The notes: generated by a model not told the origin, from the letters alone. DNA of 14,516 nucleotides from Candidatus Zophobacter franzmannii (GCA_030765245.1 JAVCCX010000190.1:1-14516); one strand, 5' to 3'. Shown: positions 7,125 to 14,516, counted from the stretch's first letter. Made by a program: numbers and translations.

Positions 7125-8489
7125 CTAAATTTTATATTCAACCTTACGCTTAGATAAGTAACTTTCTACTTTAGCTTGATGTTCAGTATAATGAGGATGC
7201 CCCATTAAGGCATATGTTGCAATTTTCCCGGCTTCTACTCCAGGTTGATTGAGTGGGTCAATGTTTTGTAGATATCCTGCTAATACAGTCGCAGTTTCAT
7301 ATAGGTAGATGAACTCACCAATATAGAACTCGTCAAGTTCAGGGATGGTGATAGTACAATTCGGGCATCCTGCATCGGTTAATGCAATCTCAGTTGCTAA
7401 TTGCTCAGTTTTCAACAAATAGCTAAGAGTTTTTTCAGCTAAGAAATTTGTTGCTAGTTCATCAGGATATAGATTTGGTATAGTGTAATCATATTTGAAT
7501 GATTCAACCCGAATAAATGTGATAATTTTATCTAAAGGTCCCTCTGCATAGAGTTGTACTTGTGAATGCTGGTCAGTTGTACCAATACTTTTGGCAGGAG
7601 TTTGTCCTACTCTAACAATGTTTCCATCATCATCAACTCTTTTCCCTAAGCTTTCTCCCCAAAGTTGGCGGTACCAGTCAGCCATGTCTGCTAATGAGTT
7701 GGAATAAGGCATCATGACAGAGATATTGAATCCCTTTTCAAGTAAAAGTACATGAGACAATGCTAACATCATAGCCGGATTTTGCATTAATTCTGTTGTT
7801 CTGCACCTTTCTCGCATTGACTTCGCTCCATCGAGAAGACGATTGATATCAATGCCGGTAAAAGCTAATGGAACTAAACCTACATCACTCAGTACTGAGA
7901 AGCGTCCACCTACATTAGCAGGTACAGAGTAAGTGGGGAGATTCTCCCATTCAGCAACTCTTCTAAGGAAACCATTATTAGCTTCGGTTGTGATAAGTAT
8001 ATGTTTACGATAATCACTCTTATAAGCTTCTTTCAATATTTTGTGTACAATTAGGTATTGGGATAGCGTTTCTGCAGTCCCACCGGATTTTGTGATAACA
8101 TTGAAAATAGTTCTTTTAAGTTCAATCTTCTCCATTATCTCGTAAAGGAGTGTAGGATCAATATTGTCACAAACATAAATCTTGTTAACCAATGATTTTG
8201 TGGTTTTCAGGGCATTATAGACAGCTCTACTACCAAGGGCTGACCCACCAATACCAAGTACTACCATTGTATCCATATCCTCAGCTACACTATTTACATA
8301 TCTTAAGATTTCAGCAGTGTTTTGATCCGGCAACGAATCATATCCAAGAACTTTAGCATCTATCTGTTGAAGAAATTTATCAAAAGCTTTTTTAGCTCTT
8401 GGAAGTGCTTTTCCCAAATCAACATATTCTATCCCTTTAGATTCACTGGGTATTCCGATAAGGTTTTGATAAAGTAGTTCAAGTTTCAT
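7125..8489 (-). CDS. pgi: Glucose-6-phosphate isomerase
   Basis: This 454-residue enzyme interconverts glucose 6-phosphate and fructose 6-phosphate in cytoplasmic glycolysis and gluconeogenesis. The length fits the short bacterial (Bacillus-like) class. SIS-domain phosphate loops are present as LGIGGSALGSRA (78-89) and ITKSGGTAET (132-141), followed by VGGRFSVLSDVG (193-204). Catalytic candidates are all in place: E279 in WGESLGK, H308 in TDQHSQVQL and K422 in QPGVEAGK. The ATG at 8489 follows the ptsI stop by two bases and is preceded by GGAG that lies within the end of ptsI, so the two genes are translationally coupled. Placement downstream of HPr and EI links phosphotransfer control with the first step of sugar phosphate metabolism. 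No anomaly is seen. Confidence 0.96.
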   Translation of the reverse strand: MKLELLYQNLIGIPSESKGIEYVDLGKALPRAKKAFDKFLQQIDAKVLGYDSLPDQNTAEILRYVNSVAEDMDTMVVLGIGGSALGSRAVYNALKTTKSLVNKIYVCDNIDPTLLYEIMEKIELKRTIFNVITKSGGTAETLSQYLIVHKILKEAYKSDYRKHILITTEANNGFLRRVAEWENLPTYSVPANVGGRFSVLSDVGLVPLAFTGIDINRLLDGAKSMRERCRTTELMQNPAMMLALSHVLLLEKGFNISVMMPYSNSLADMADWYRQLWGESLGKRVDDDGNIVRVGQTPAKSIGTTDQHSQVQLYAEGPLDKIITFIRVESFKYDYTIPNLYPDELATNFLAEKTLSYLLKTEQLATEIALTDAGCPNCTITIPELDEFYIGEFIYLYETATVLAGYLQNIDPLNQPGVEAGKIATYALMGHPHYTEHQAKVESYLSKRKVEYKI

Positions 8490-8491
8490 TC

Positions 8492-10189
8492 TTACTCCAT
8501 TGATTTTAAAAAAGTTTCTATTGAGTTTTGTGTGAGATTACTAGAGCTTATGTTGTAGAGTTCAGAAAGATTCAAACTTCTAATTAGCTCTTTTACTTCA
8601 GAAAGCATCCGTGGATTTACACTGAGCTCTCTGAAACCCAGTTTAAGTAATAATGGTATATACTTTAACTCTGAAGCCATCTCCCCGCAAATACTAACTG
8701 AGATATCATTACTTTGACCATTTTCAAGTGTTAGCAACATCAATTTCAATACAGCTGGGTGATGTGAGACAAACAGATGGGCAATATCTTCATTATTTCT
8801 ATCAACTGCAACGGTGTATTGAGTTAAATCATTCGTCCCAATACTAAAAAAGTCACACTGAGAGCCTAATTCATCTGCTGTTAAAGCAGCAGAGGGTACT
8901 TCAATCATAGCACCAAATTCGATACTCTCTGCATATGGGATGTTTCCATTAGATAGCTCGAGCTTACAATCATTGACTATCTTCATTGCCCTTTTGTAGT
9001 CAGATAAATCATTTATCATTGGGAACATAACTCGAAGAGTTCCATGTACACCAGCTCTGAGAAGAGCCTTAATTTGTGTTTTGAATAGACCAGGATTCTG
9101 AAGTGAAAATCTAACACCACGGCAACCAAGATATGGATTTTCTTCTGCTTCCTGCTGAAAGCCAGCGAATTTATCTCCACCTAAATCCATGGTTCGAATA
9201 GTTACCTGGTTACCTTGTAACTCTCTTAACACCTTGCTATAAATCTTATACTGATCCTCTTCAGAAGGTAGTTTGTCACTTTCTAAATACAAGAATTCTG
9301 TCCTAAACAAGCCTATTGAGTCAGCATTAATTTCCTTGATGTAGTCTAACTCCTCAGGTAGCTCCATATTCACAGAAAGTGAAATTACAACATCATCAAG
9401 AGTTCTAGCTTCTTTATTAATGAGATTAGCCAATTCAGATTGTCTTATGCTATCTGCTTCTACAATTCTTCGATAATCTGTCAAAGTCTGAGAGTCAGGC
9501 TCTATGTAGAATCCTCCCGTTTTACCATCAACAAGCAATAAATCCCCATCCTTCACAGTCTTCAATAAGTCTTGAAGTTTAGCAATATAGCATATCCCCA
9601 TTGATTTTGCTAATATCGCACTGTGTGATGTTATGCTTCCGTGTTGAGTGCAAAAACACTTAACTCCTGCATTAAAAAAGGCAATAACTTGTGATGGAGT
9701 AATAGATGACAGGATTGGAATAGCATCAGGCTCTATGCTCTTTACATCAAGATTAACATCTCCAGAGAGATGAGATAACATCCTTTGCCCCACATCTTCA
9801 TAATCTGTAGCTCTTTGTTGAAACATCTCATCATCAAAATCTCTGAAGTATTTTGCCATATATGAGAAGTGTTCATAGATGGCTGATTCAAGAGAAATCA
9901 ATTCATCATTGAGACATTTTTTTATCTTATTGTGTAATTCAGGATCTTGCACAATCATGATGTGGGCGCTGAAGATTGCCTTATCATTTTCATCTATGTT
10001 TAAATCATCGACTATCTTGTTAGTATCTGCAATCAAATTATCTACCGTGCTAACAAAACGATCCCACTCACCGTTAATGGCTTCAGGAGATATAGACTTC
10101 TTAATAACACTCTTTTGTTTCGGATAAATCACCTTAGCTTTACCGGTACAGACACCACCAGAGATACCAACCCCACAAAGCTTTATCAT
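8492..10189 (-). CDS. ptsI: PTS enzyme I (phosphoenolpyruvate-protein phosphotransferase)
   Basis: This 565-residue cytosolic enzyme autophosphorylates with phosphoenolpyruvate and passes the phosphate to His15 of HPr. The N-terminal HPr-binding helical domain (~1-145) leads to the swivelling phospho-His domain with active H189 in GSITSHSAILAKSMG. The C-terminal PEP-binding TIM barrel has RTEFLYL, RTMDLGGDK, ENPYLGCRGVRF, AMIEVPSAA, FFSIGTNDLTQYTVAVDR and catalytic C501 in SICGEMAS. All key residues of a working EI are present and the length is near the usual 570-575. The start is the ATG at 10189 within TAATG shared with the ptsH stop, with GGAGAGG just upstream. It is the general EI type rather than a nitrogen-PTS EI, because no N-terminal GAF domain is present. 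No sugar-specific EII gene is nearby. Confidence 0.96.
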   Translation of the reverse strand: MIKLCGVGISGGVCTGKAKVIYPKQKSVIKKSISPEAINGEWDRFVSTVDNLIADTNKIVDDLNIDENDKAIFSAHIMIVQDPELHNKIKKCLNDELISLESAIYEHFSYMAKYFRDFDDEMFQQRATDYEDVGQRMLSHLSGDVNLDVKSIEPDAIPILSSITPSQVIAFFNAGVKCFCTQHGSITSHSAILAKSMGICYIAKLQDLLKTVKDGDLLLVDGKTGGFYIEPDSQTLTDYRRIVEADSIRQSELANLINKEARTLDDVVISLSVNMELPEELDYIKEINADSIGLFRTEFLYLESDKLPSEEDQYKIYSKVLRELQGNQVTIRTMDLGGDKFAGFQQEAEENPYLGCRGVRFSLQNPGLFKTQIKALLRAGVHGTLRVMFPMINDLSDYKRAMKIVNDCKLELSNGNIPYAESIEFGAMIEVPSAALTADELGSQCDFFSIGTNDLTQYTVAVDRNNEDIAHLFVSHHPAVLKLMLLTLENGQSNDISVSICGEMASELKYIPLLLKLGFRELSVNPRMLSEVKELIRSLNLSELYNISSSNLTQNSIETFLKSME

Positions 10190-10455
10190 TATTCCTCTCC
10201 GAATTTAGTCTCGAAAAGTTCTAAGAGGTCATTCATTAAATACTCTTCATCAACTCCATCCGCTTGAAGGGTAATCAGTGAATTAAACTCTGCGGCCAAC
10301 ATCATCACACCCATGATACTTTTACCGTTTATCTCCATCCCATCCTTTATAATCATCAATTCTGAACGGTATTTAGTTGCAGTTTTGACTAACAAGGCAG
10401 ATGGTCGAGTATGAAGTCCAAGTTTATTACTTACTGAAACATCTTTTGTAATCAT
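10189..10455 (-). CDS. ptsH: HPr phosphocarrier protein
   Basis: This 88-residue HPr receives phosphate from enzyme I and donates it to EII proteins or regulated targets. The active-site histidine is H15 in NKLGLHTRPS. The regulatory serine is S46 in NGKSIMGVMML, the site phosphorylated by HPr kinase. Both phosphorylation sites are kept, so this HPr can report both PEP/pyruvate state (through EI) and metabolite/ATP state (through HprK, encoded next door). The ATG at 10455 is preceded by AAAGGAAATT and lies 14 nt after the hprK stop. The stop overlaps the ptsI start by one base. Size and sequence are typical. Confidence 0.97.
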   Translation of the reverse strand: MITKDVSVSNKLGLHTRPSALLVKTATKYRSELMIIKDGMEINGKSIMGVMMLAAEFNSLITLQADGVDEEYLMNDLLELFETKFGEE

Positions 10456-10469
10456 AATTTCCTTTGGGT

Positions 10470-11408
10470 TTATACTTTGGTTTTTCTTTTAATCTCTTCC
10501 TGAAGTATTTTTGCATAATCTTCAGCAGCATGATAACCATTTTTCTTAAGGATATAGTTCATCACAGCTACCTCAATAATAACAGAAACATTCTTTCCGG
10601 GAGAAACTGGTAGGTTGATAACCGGGATATTTACACCGAGATGCTCAACCCAATTTGAGACAAGTCCAAGGCGCTCATAGTCAAAGTTATCTTTCCAAGG
10701 CATTAATTCAATTTGTAGTTCAATATTATGGTTAAACCTGACTCGCTGGATACCAAACATTTTTTCAATATTGATAATTCCAACACCTCGTATTTCCATA
10801 AAATGTCCAAATTTCTGTGGTGGCATTCCCACTAAAGCATCATCAAGCACTTTGATTGTAACGGTATCATCAGTGACTATCCCATGTCCTCTGGTTACTA
10901 AATCAAGAGCACACTCACTTTTACCTATACCACTTTTACCTGTAAGAAGAACACCGGCACCAAATACATCAACAAGCGTACCATGAATAGTCTTCTCAGA
11001 AGCAAAGTAGTTGTTTAAGTAGCGTGATAGTCCATTGTACAGTTTGATTGTACTCAATCTACTTGATAATATCGCAATATTCATATTGTTAGCTAAATCA
11101 ACAGCAATATAAGGTAGCGTGAGACCTTTGCTAACAATTAAACATGGGATGCTATAAGAATAGATGTCTTTAATCTTCTCATATAGTTCATCTTCACTCA
11201 AAGACTGTAAGTAGATAACCTCAGTTTCACCCAAAACCTGAATTCTGTCATACGAGAATCTATCTAGGAAACCAGCAAGTGCAAGTCCCGGACGATTTAA
11301 ATGAGCAAAATTAATCGGATTATCAAGAGTCTTTTCGTCACTAACTAAAGATAGAAGTAAATCATCTTCCTTAAATTCCAGCAAATTTCTAATAGTATAA
11401 TTTTTCAT
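10470..11408 (-). CDS. hprK: HPr kinase/phosphorylase
   Basis: This 312-residue bifunctional enzyme uses ATP (or PPi) to phosphorylate HPr on Ser46 and also removes that phosphate. The N-terminal domain (~1-130) is the less conserved regulatory part. The kinase core has H142 in HGTLVDVFG, a Walker A loop GKSGIGKS at 157-164, the acidic pair D180-D181 in GIVTDDTV, and the HprK signature EIRGVGIINI at 205-214. Length and motif order match the family. Its substrate gene ptsH follows directly. The ATG at 11408 has no proper Shine-Dalgarno: the bases before it are the 3' arm and tail of a GC-rich hairpin that separates it from hpf. Initiation may depend on coupling, or may be low. Confidence 0.96.
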   Translation of the reverse strand: MKNYTIRNLLEFKEDDLLLSLVSDEKTLDNPINFAHLNRPGLALAGFLDRFSYDRIQVLGETEVIYLQSLSEDELYEKIKDIYSYSIPCLIVSKGLTLPYIAVDLANNMNIAILSSRLSTIKLYNGLSRYLNNYFASEKTIHGTLVDVFGAGVLLTGKSGIGKSECALDLVTRGHGIVTDDTVTIKVLDDALVGMPPQKFGHFMEIRGVGIINIEKMFGIQRVRFNHNIELQIELMPWKDNFDYERLGLVSNWVEHLGVNIPVINLPVSPGKNVSVIIEVAVMNYILKKNGYHAAEDYAKILQEEIKRKTKV

Positions 11409-11416
11409 ATAGAAAA

Positions 11417-11438
11417 CCCCGGGGAGTTTCCTCCCCGG
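11417..11438 (-). terminator. GC-rich hairpin between hpf and hprK (attenuator or partial terminator)
   Basis: Read on the - strand, CCGGGGAG (11438-11431), loop GAAA and CTCCCCGG (11426-11419) form a perfect 8-bp stem closed by a GNRA tetraloop. GGTTTTCTATATG follows. The stem begins only a few bases after the hpf stop. The U-run is just four bases and the hprK ATG lies 8 nt past the GGTT, so termination would be partial. It could equally act as an RNA processing or 3'-end stabilising element for the upstream rpoN-lpdA-lipA-hpf message. Confidence 0.65.
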
Positions 11439-11445
11439 TTAATGT

Positions 11446-11973
11446 TTAAGGTTCCAGTAACTTATAATGATCTTCGTCTTTCTTAACAAGAACATTGATT
11501 CTGTCAGTTTCGACATTTTTGAAGATGATAAAGTAGTCTCTCTTGTCATCAAGCATTGCTACTGCTTCATCTGTAGTCATGTATTCAGGAATTACCTTCT
11601 TTGTTTTGATAAGTTTTCTTTCGGAGTCTTCTTTCTTATAAAGGTAAGTTCTGGAGAAACCTGAGTTTTCACTCAAGCTCTTCTTCTTATGGTCAGTTAC
11701 CTTGTCTTTAAGTTTCTTAAGTTGATTCTCCATGCGGTCAACGGTAGCGTCAATTGACACATACATATCGTTTTCCTCTGATTCGCTTTGAAGGTTGAAT
11801 TTGGAAGCATGCAAAGTGATTTCACAATGGTTTCGGGTATTATCCAACGTGAGAATTACGTGTAAGTTGATTATCTGATCAAAATACCTTTCTAATTTCT
11901 CGCAAGCGGATTCTACGTGATCCCGAATAGCATTTGTGAGTTCGAAGTGCCGAGCAGTAACTGTGATTTGCAT
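11446..11973 (-). CDS. hpf: Ribosome hibernation promoting factor, long form
   Basis: This 175-residue protein binds the decoding site of the 30S subunit and promotes 70S dimerisation (100S hibernating ribosomes) under starvation. The N-terminal ~100 residues are the conserved S30AE fold (MQITVTARHFELTNAIRDHV, later DMYVSIDATVDRMENQLKKL). A charged lysine-rich linker follows, then a C-terminal dimerisation domain at about 118-175 (MTTDEAVAMLDDKRDYFIIF, ending HYKLLEP). The presence of the tail makes it the long HPF type. The ATG at 11973 is chosen because AGGAGG (11984-11979) is five bases upstream. A TTG one codon earlier would sit only two bases from that site. hpf near rpoN is a widespread arrangement, usually with nitrogen-PTS genes. 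Confidence 0.95.
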   Translation of the reverse strand: MQITVTARHFELTNAIRDHVESACEKLERYFDQIINLHVILTLDNTRNHCEITLHASKFNLQSESEENDMYVSIDATVDRMENQLKKLKDKVTDHKKKSLSENSGFSRTYLYKKEDSERKLIKTKKVIPEYMTTDEAVAMLDDKRDYFIIFKNVETDRINVLVKKDEDHYKLLEP

Positions 11974-11978
11974 CAATT

Positions 11979-11984
11979 CCTCCT
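11979..11984 (-). promoter_or_regulatory. Shine-Dalgarno for hpf, overlapping the lipA stop
   Basis: On the - strand AGGAGG begins inside the lipA TAG stop (11985-11983) and lies five bases before the hpf ATG at 11973. It decides for the ATG over the adjacent TTG at 11976, and it means that ribosomes ending lipA sit directly on the hpf initiation site. Confidence 0.8.
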
Positions 11985-12846
11985 ATATTTTGATATATTC
12001 TCTGGCTCTTTCCGCATGATAAGAACTTCTCACCAGCGGACCCGACTCGACAAAGAGAAAGCCTAACTCTTCGCCAATAACCCTATATCGATCGAATACC
12101 TCAGGATGAACATATTCAACAACTTGAAGGTGTTCACTCGAAGGTGCCAAATATTGTCCTATCGTAAGTATATTACAATCAATATTTCTCAGGTCTTTCA
12201 TTAAATCTGTTACTTCGTTTTCAGTCTCTCCCACTCCAACCATTATTCCACTTTTTGTAATCATCTTCGGGTCAAATTCTTTGACCTTTGTAAGTAGTTC
12301 TAATGATCGTTGATAGTTAGCCATAGGGCGAACACCAGGGTAGAGTCTGGGTACTGTTTCTAAATTATGGTTAATAATATCAGGTTTTGCTTCAACAATC
12401 TTATTCAAGCTAACCCAATCGCCTTCTAAATCCGAAATCAAGACTTCTATTGTCACATTCTTATTTCTAGCATGTACGCAGTTTATTGTTTTTACAAACT
12501 GACTAGCCCCACCATCCTCTAAGTCATCTCTTGTTACTGTAGTTACAACAAGATGCTTTAGATCAAGCTTACTGGTCATTTCTGCTATATTCTCAGGTTC
12601 CTCTTGGTCAGCAGGAAGCAGTGAGCCTTTAGATTTTTCTACAGCACAAAACTTACAGTTTCGTGTGCATACTTCACCAAGTATCATTACAGTCGCAGTC
12701 CCTCTATCAAAGCACTCACCTCTATTAGGACACTTAGCACTTTCACACACAGTGTGAAGATTAAGACTTTTTAGATAAGCATTAATCTCTGAAGCTTTCT
12801 TAGAACCTAGTCTGTTAGCTTTTAGCCAATGTGGTTTCCGTTCCAT
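11983..12846 (-). CDS. lipA: Lipoyl synthase
   Basis: This 287-residue radical SAM enzyme inserts two sulfurs into protein-bound octanoyl groups to make lipoyl cofactor for 2-oxoacid dehydrogenases or the glycine cleavage system. It has both iron-sulfur clusters expected of LipA: the auxiliary cluster cysteines C34, C39 and C45 (CESAKCPNRGEC) and the radical SAM CX3CX2C cysteines C60, C64 and C67 (CTRNCKFC). The C-terminal serine that binds the auxiliary cluster is in VRSSYHAER (~274-275). The start is set at the ATG 12846, one base after the lpdA stop, because MERKPHWLKA is the usual LipA opening. A longer in-frame TTG start at 12885 would overlap lpdA by 38 bp. It does have GGAG upstream, so it cannot be fully excluded. 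No lipB or lplA is in the window. Confidence 0.95.
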   Translation of the reverse strand: MERKPHWLKANRLGSKKASEINAYLKSLNLHTVCESAKCPNRGECFDRGTATVMILGEVCTRNCKFCAVEKSKGSLLPADQEEPENIAEMTSKLDLKHLVVTTVTRDDLEDGGASQFVKTINCVHARNKNVTIEVLISDLEGDWVSLNKIVEAKPDIINHNLETVPRLYPGVRPMANYQRSLELLTKVKEFDPKMITKSGIMVGVGETENEVTDLMKDLRNIDCNILTIGQYLAPSSEHLQVVEYVHPEVFDRYRVIGEELGFLFVESGPLVRSSYHAERAREYIKI

Positions 12847-12847
12847 T

Positions 12848-14248
12848 TTATAACTTATGCACCGATAAGCCTTCGATGTCTTCAATAGACTCCATTACAC
12901 ATTCTCCAAGAGTAGGATGAGCAAATACAATCTCTTCGACATCCTTAACTGTTGAATTACGCCCGATTAGGATAGCACCTTGAGCTATCATTTCAGTTGC
13001 ATTTGGACCGATTATGTGCATTCCCAATAGCTTACCGGTATTCTTTTCTGCAATTGTTTTCACAAAGCCGAAAGTATCACCGATTGCCATTGCTTTGCCA
13101 CTTGCTGAGAATGGGAATTTACCAACGCCAATTTCACCATATTCATCAGTAGCCTGTTGCTCTGTTAGCCCTACTGATCCGATTTCAGGATGAGTAAAGG
13201 TACAGCGTGGGATATCAATATACTTCAAATCAAACTGATGGTCTTCCCCACCCGCGATAGTTTTGTTTAATTGTGAAGCAACCATTAGCCCCTGCTTACT
13301 CGCAGTATGCGCTAACATAAGCTTAGCTGTATTGTCACCTATAGCCCAAACATTATCTAAGTTTGTCTTCATTAGTTTATCTATTACAACCGCTCCTTTG
13401 TCTATTTCTAGAGAGCAATTCTTAAATTCGAGATTATTTACAGGAACTCTTCCGACACTCACAAGTGCCTTATTGACTTCAAGAGTCTTGCCATTGGAGA
13501 GTTTAAGAGTCAAGCCGTCAGGTGTGACATCATAGCCTTCAACAGCTGTCTTAGTCATAACCTTAATACCTGATTTCTTGAGAGCTATTGCCAATCGCTT
13601 GGAAATCTCTTCATCTTCTGCAGGTACAAGTTTAGGGAGAAATTCTACTACAGTCACTTTAACACCAAAGGCATTGAAGATAGAAGCGAACTCACAACCG
13701 ATAACTCCACCACCAATAACTGCAAGAGTTTCCGGTAGCTTATCCATTCTTAGAATATCACCGGAAGAGAGAATCTTATCACCATCAAAAGGCATGAAAC
13801 CTAATTCTTTAGGCTTAGAGCCTGTAGCAAGGATAAGGTAATCAGTGCTGAATTGTTCATTCCCCGAAGTTGTTAAGATGTACAAGTCTTCCTTCTTTTC
13901 AACAGATACAACTTCCTGTTTAATCACTGGTATCTGCTGTTTATCGTACAATTGCTCTATACCCGATACAAGTTTCTCAACGATATCATTCTTTCGTTCA
14001 TAGACTCTTTTATAATCTACTTTAAAATCTGAGATATCCAAGCCATAAGATTGAGAATTCTTTATTTCGGATGTTAATTCTGCTACTTTTACAAGAGCTT
14101 TAGTTGGAATACAACCCCAATTAAGGCAAACTCCACCCAATCTCTCTTTCTCAAAGACAACCGTCTCTATATTATAACGCCGAAGTCTCAGTCCGGTTAC
14201 ATATCCTCCGGGACCTCCACCAATAATTGCTGTTTTGTAGTGTTTCAA
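12848..14248 (-). CDS. lpdA: Dihydrolipoyl dehydrogenase (E3)
   Basis: This 466-residue FAD flavoprotein reoxidises dihydrolipoamide of 2-oxoacid dehydrogenase or glycine cleavage complexes, producing NADH. It has the FAD Rossmann motif IIGGGPGGYVTG (8-19) and the redox disulfide C41/C46 in GGVCLNWGCIPTKAL. The NAD-binding motif is AVIGGGVIGCEFASIF, the second FAD strand is VWAIGD, and the catalytic His444-Glu449 dyad is in AHPTLGEC. Length is typical and nothing is missing. Translation starts at TTG (14248), supported by AAGGAGG five bases upstream. The start overlaps the rpoN stop in the tetranucleotide TTGA. It lies directly before lipA. The complex it serves is not encoded in this window. 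Confidence 0.96.
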   Translation of the reverse strand: MKHYKTAIIGGGPGGYVTGLRLRRYNIETVVFEKERLGGVCLNWGCIPTKALVKVAELTSEIKNSQSYGLDISDFKVDYKRVYERKNDIVEKLVSGIEQLYDKQQIPVIKQEVVSVEKKEDLYILTTSGNEQFSTDYLILATGSKPKELGFMPFDGDKILSSGDILRMDKLPETLAVIGGGVIGCEFASIFNAFGVKVTVVEFLPKLVPAEDEEISKRLAIALKKSGIKVMTKTAVEGYDVTPDGLTLKLSNGKTLEVNKALVSVGRVPVNNLEFKNCSLEIDKGAVVIDKLMKTNLDNVWAIGDNTAKLMLAHTASKQGLMVASQLNKTIAGGEDHQFDLKYIDIPRCTFTHPEIGSVGLTEQQATDEYGEIGVGKFPFSASGKAMAIGDTFGFVKTIAEKNTGKLLGMHIIGPNATEMIAQGAILIGRNSTVKDVEEIVFAHPTLGECVMESIEDIEGLSVHKL

Positions 14249-14516
14249 TTTCGCCTCCTTAAGCGACTATTTAAGATGCCAATTTCATCTCTATATTTCG
14301 CTACTATGCGCCTTGATATGAACATCTCGTCCCCCCGCAATAAATCTACTATATCTTGATCACTCAGAGGGTTATCTGTATTTTCTTCTTCGATATATTT
14401 GACCAGACATGTCTTAACCTTCTGTCTGGATACGGATTCAAAGTTAGTATTTTGTCCTGCAGTTGAACTAAAGAATTTCTTTAAGGGTATAATCCCAAAG
14501 GGAGTGTCTGCATACT
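14245..14516 (-). CDS. rpoN: RNA polymerase sigma-54 factor (C-terminal 89 residues; rest outside window)
   Basis: The - strand frame entering from the right edge encodes the DNA-binding end of sigma-54, which directs RNA polymerase to -24/-12 promoters and needs AAA+ activators. FGIIPLKKFFSS at fragment residues 6-17 is the well-conserved FG.(F/I)PLK.FFS motif. A helix-turn-helix region follows (PLSDQDIVDLL). The RpoN box SRRIVAKYRD (fragment residues 68-77, about 14284-14313) corresponds to the family's ARRTVAKYRE and contacts the -24 element. The protein ends RLRRRN. Its TGA (14247-14245) overlaps the TTG start of lpdA. It is the first gene of the - strand unit visible here, so the operon promoter is outside. 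Confidence 0.95.
   Translation of the reverse strand, partial: YADTPFGIIPLKKFFSSTAGQNTNFESVSRQKVKTCLVKYIEEENTDNPLSDQDIVDLLRGDEMFISRRIVAKYRDEIGILNSRLRRRN
14254..14260 (-). promoter_or_regulatory. Shine-Dalgarno fixing the TTG start of lpdA
   Basis: AAGGAGG on the - strand lies five bases before TTG (14248-14246), inside the last codons of rpoN. It is a full-strength site at ideal spacing, which supports TTG as the true initiator. Confidence 0.85.

Overview
The window is a dense, AT-rich stretch of ordinary bacterial chromosome, with no sign of mobile elements, CRISPR, tRNA or rRNA. All reading frames use the standard code. TTG serves as a start codon at least once, and most ribosome binding sites are clear GGAG/AGGAGG types. 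Sigma-54 (RpoN), an HD-GYP protein, HPr kinase and long-form HPF together suggest a Gram-negative lineage outside the classical Proteobacteria. A Cloacimonadota or other FCB-like bacterium would fit, but that is a low-confidence inference from gene content only.

Layout. The left half is on the + strand. It starts inside lon (ATP-dependent protease; the 5' part is missing), which ends at a hairpin terminator. After a short promoter-bearing gap comes a tightly packed four-gene unit: a GAF + HD-GYP signalling protein, a SpoU/TrmH-type RNA methyltransferase, a tRNA-dihydrouridine synthase and a TPR protein. Neighbouring genes overlap by 17 nt or 1 nt, or are separated by 1 nt.

The right half is on the - strand and reads toward the left. 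In transcription order it is rpoN (only the 3' end is inside the window), lpdA, lipA, hpf, hprK, ptsH, ptsI, pgi and a divergent PGI/PMI-family protein. Spacings run from a 4-nt overlap to 37 nt, so this looks like one operon whose promoter lies outside the window. The two halves converge on a bidirectional terminator at about 6067-6115.

How the genes work together. The - strand unit combines global regulation (sigma-54, HPF), lipoate metabolism (LipA, Lpd) and a soluble phosphotransfer chain (EI, HPr, HPrK) with a glycolytic enzyme (Pgi). HPr keeps both His15 (phosphorylated by EI) and Ser46 (phosphorylated by HPrK). No EII component or permease is present here, so a regulatory role for this PTS is possible.

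The least ordinary items are: (1) the last gene of the operon, a full-length relative of bifunctional phosphoglucose/phosphomannose isomerases whose sugar-phosphate and catalytic motifs look eroded, next to a canonical pgi; (2) a GC-rich GAAA-loop hairpin between hpf and hprK, which may set the ratio of the upstream and downstream halves of the operon and leaves hprK without a clear Shine-Dalgarno; (3) lipoate genes placed inside an rpoN-hpf-hprK-pts cluster; (4) an HD-GYP protein with about 100 extra residues between its catalytic motifs, coupled to RNA-modification genes. No convincing wholly new system was found.
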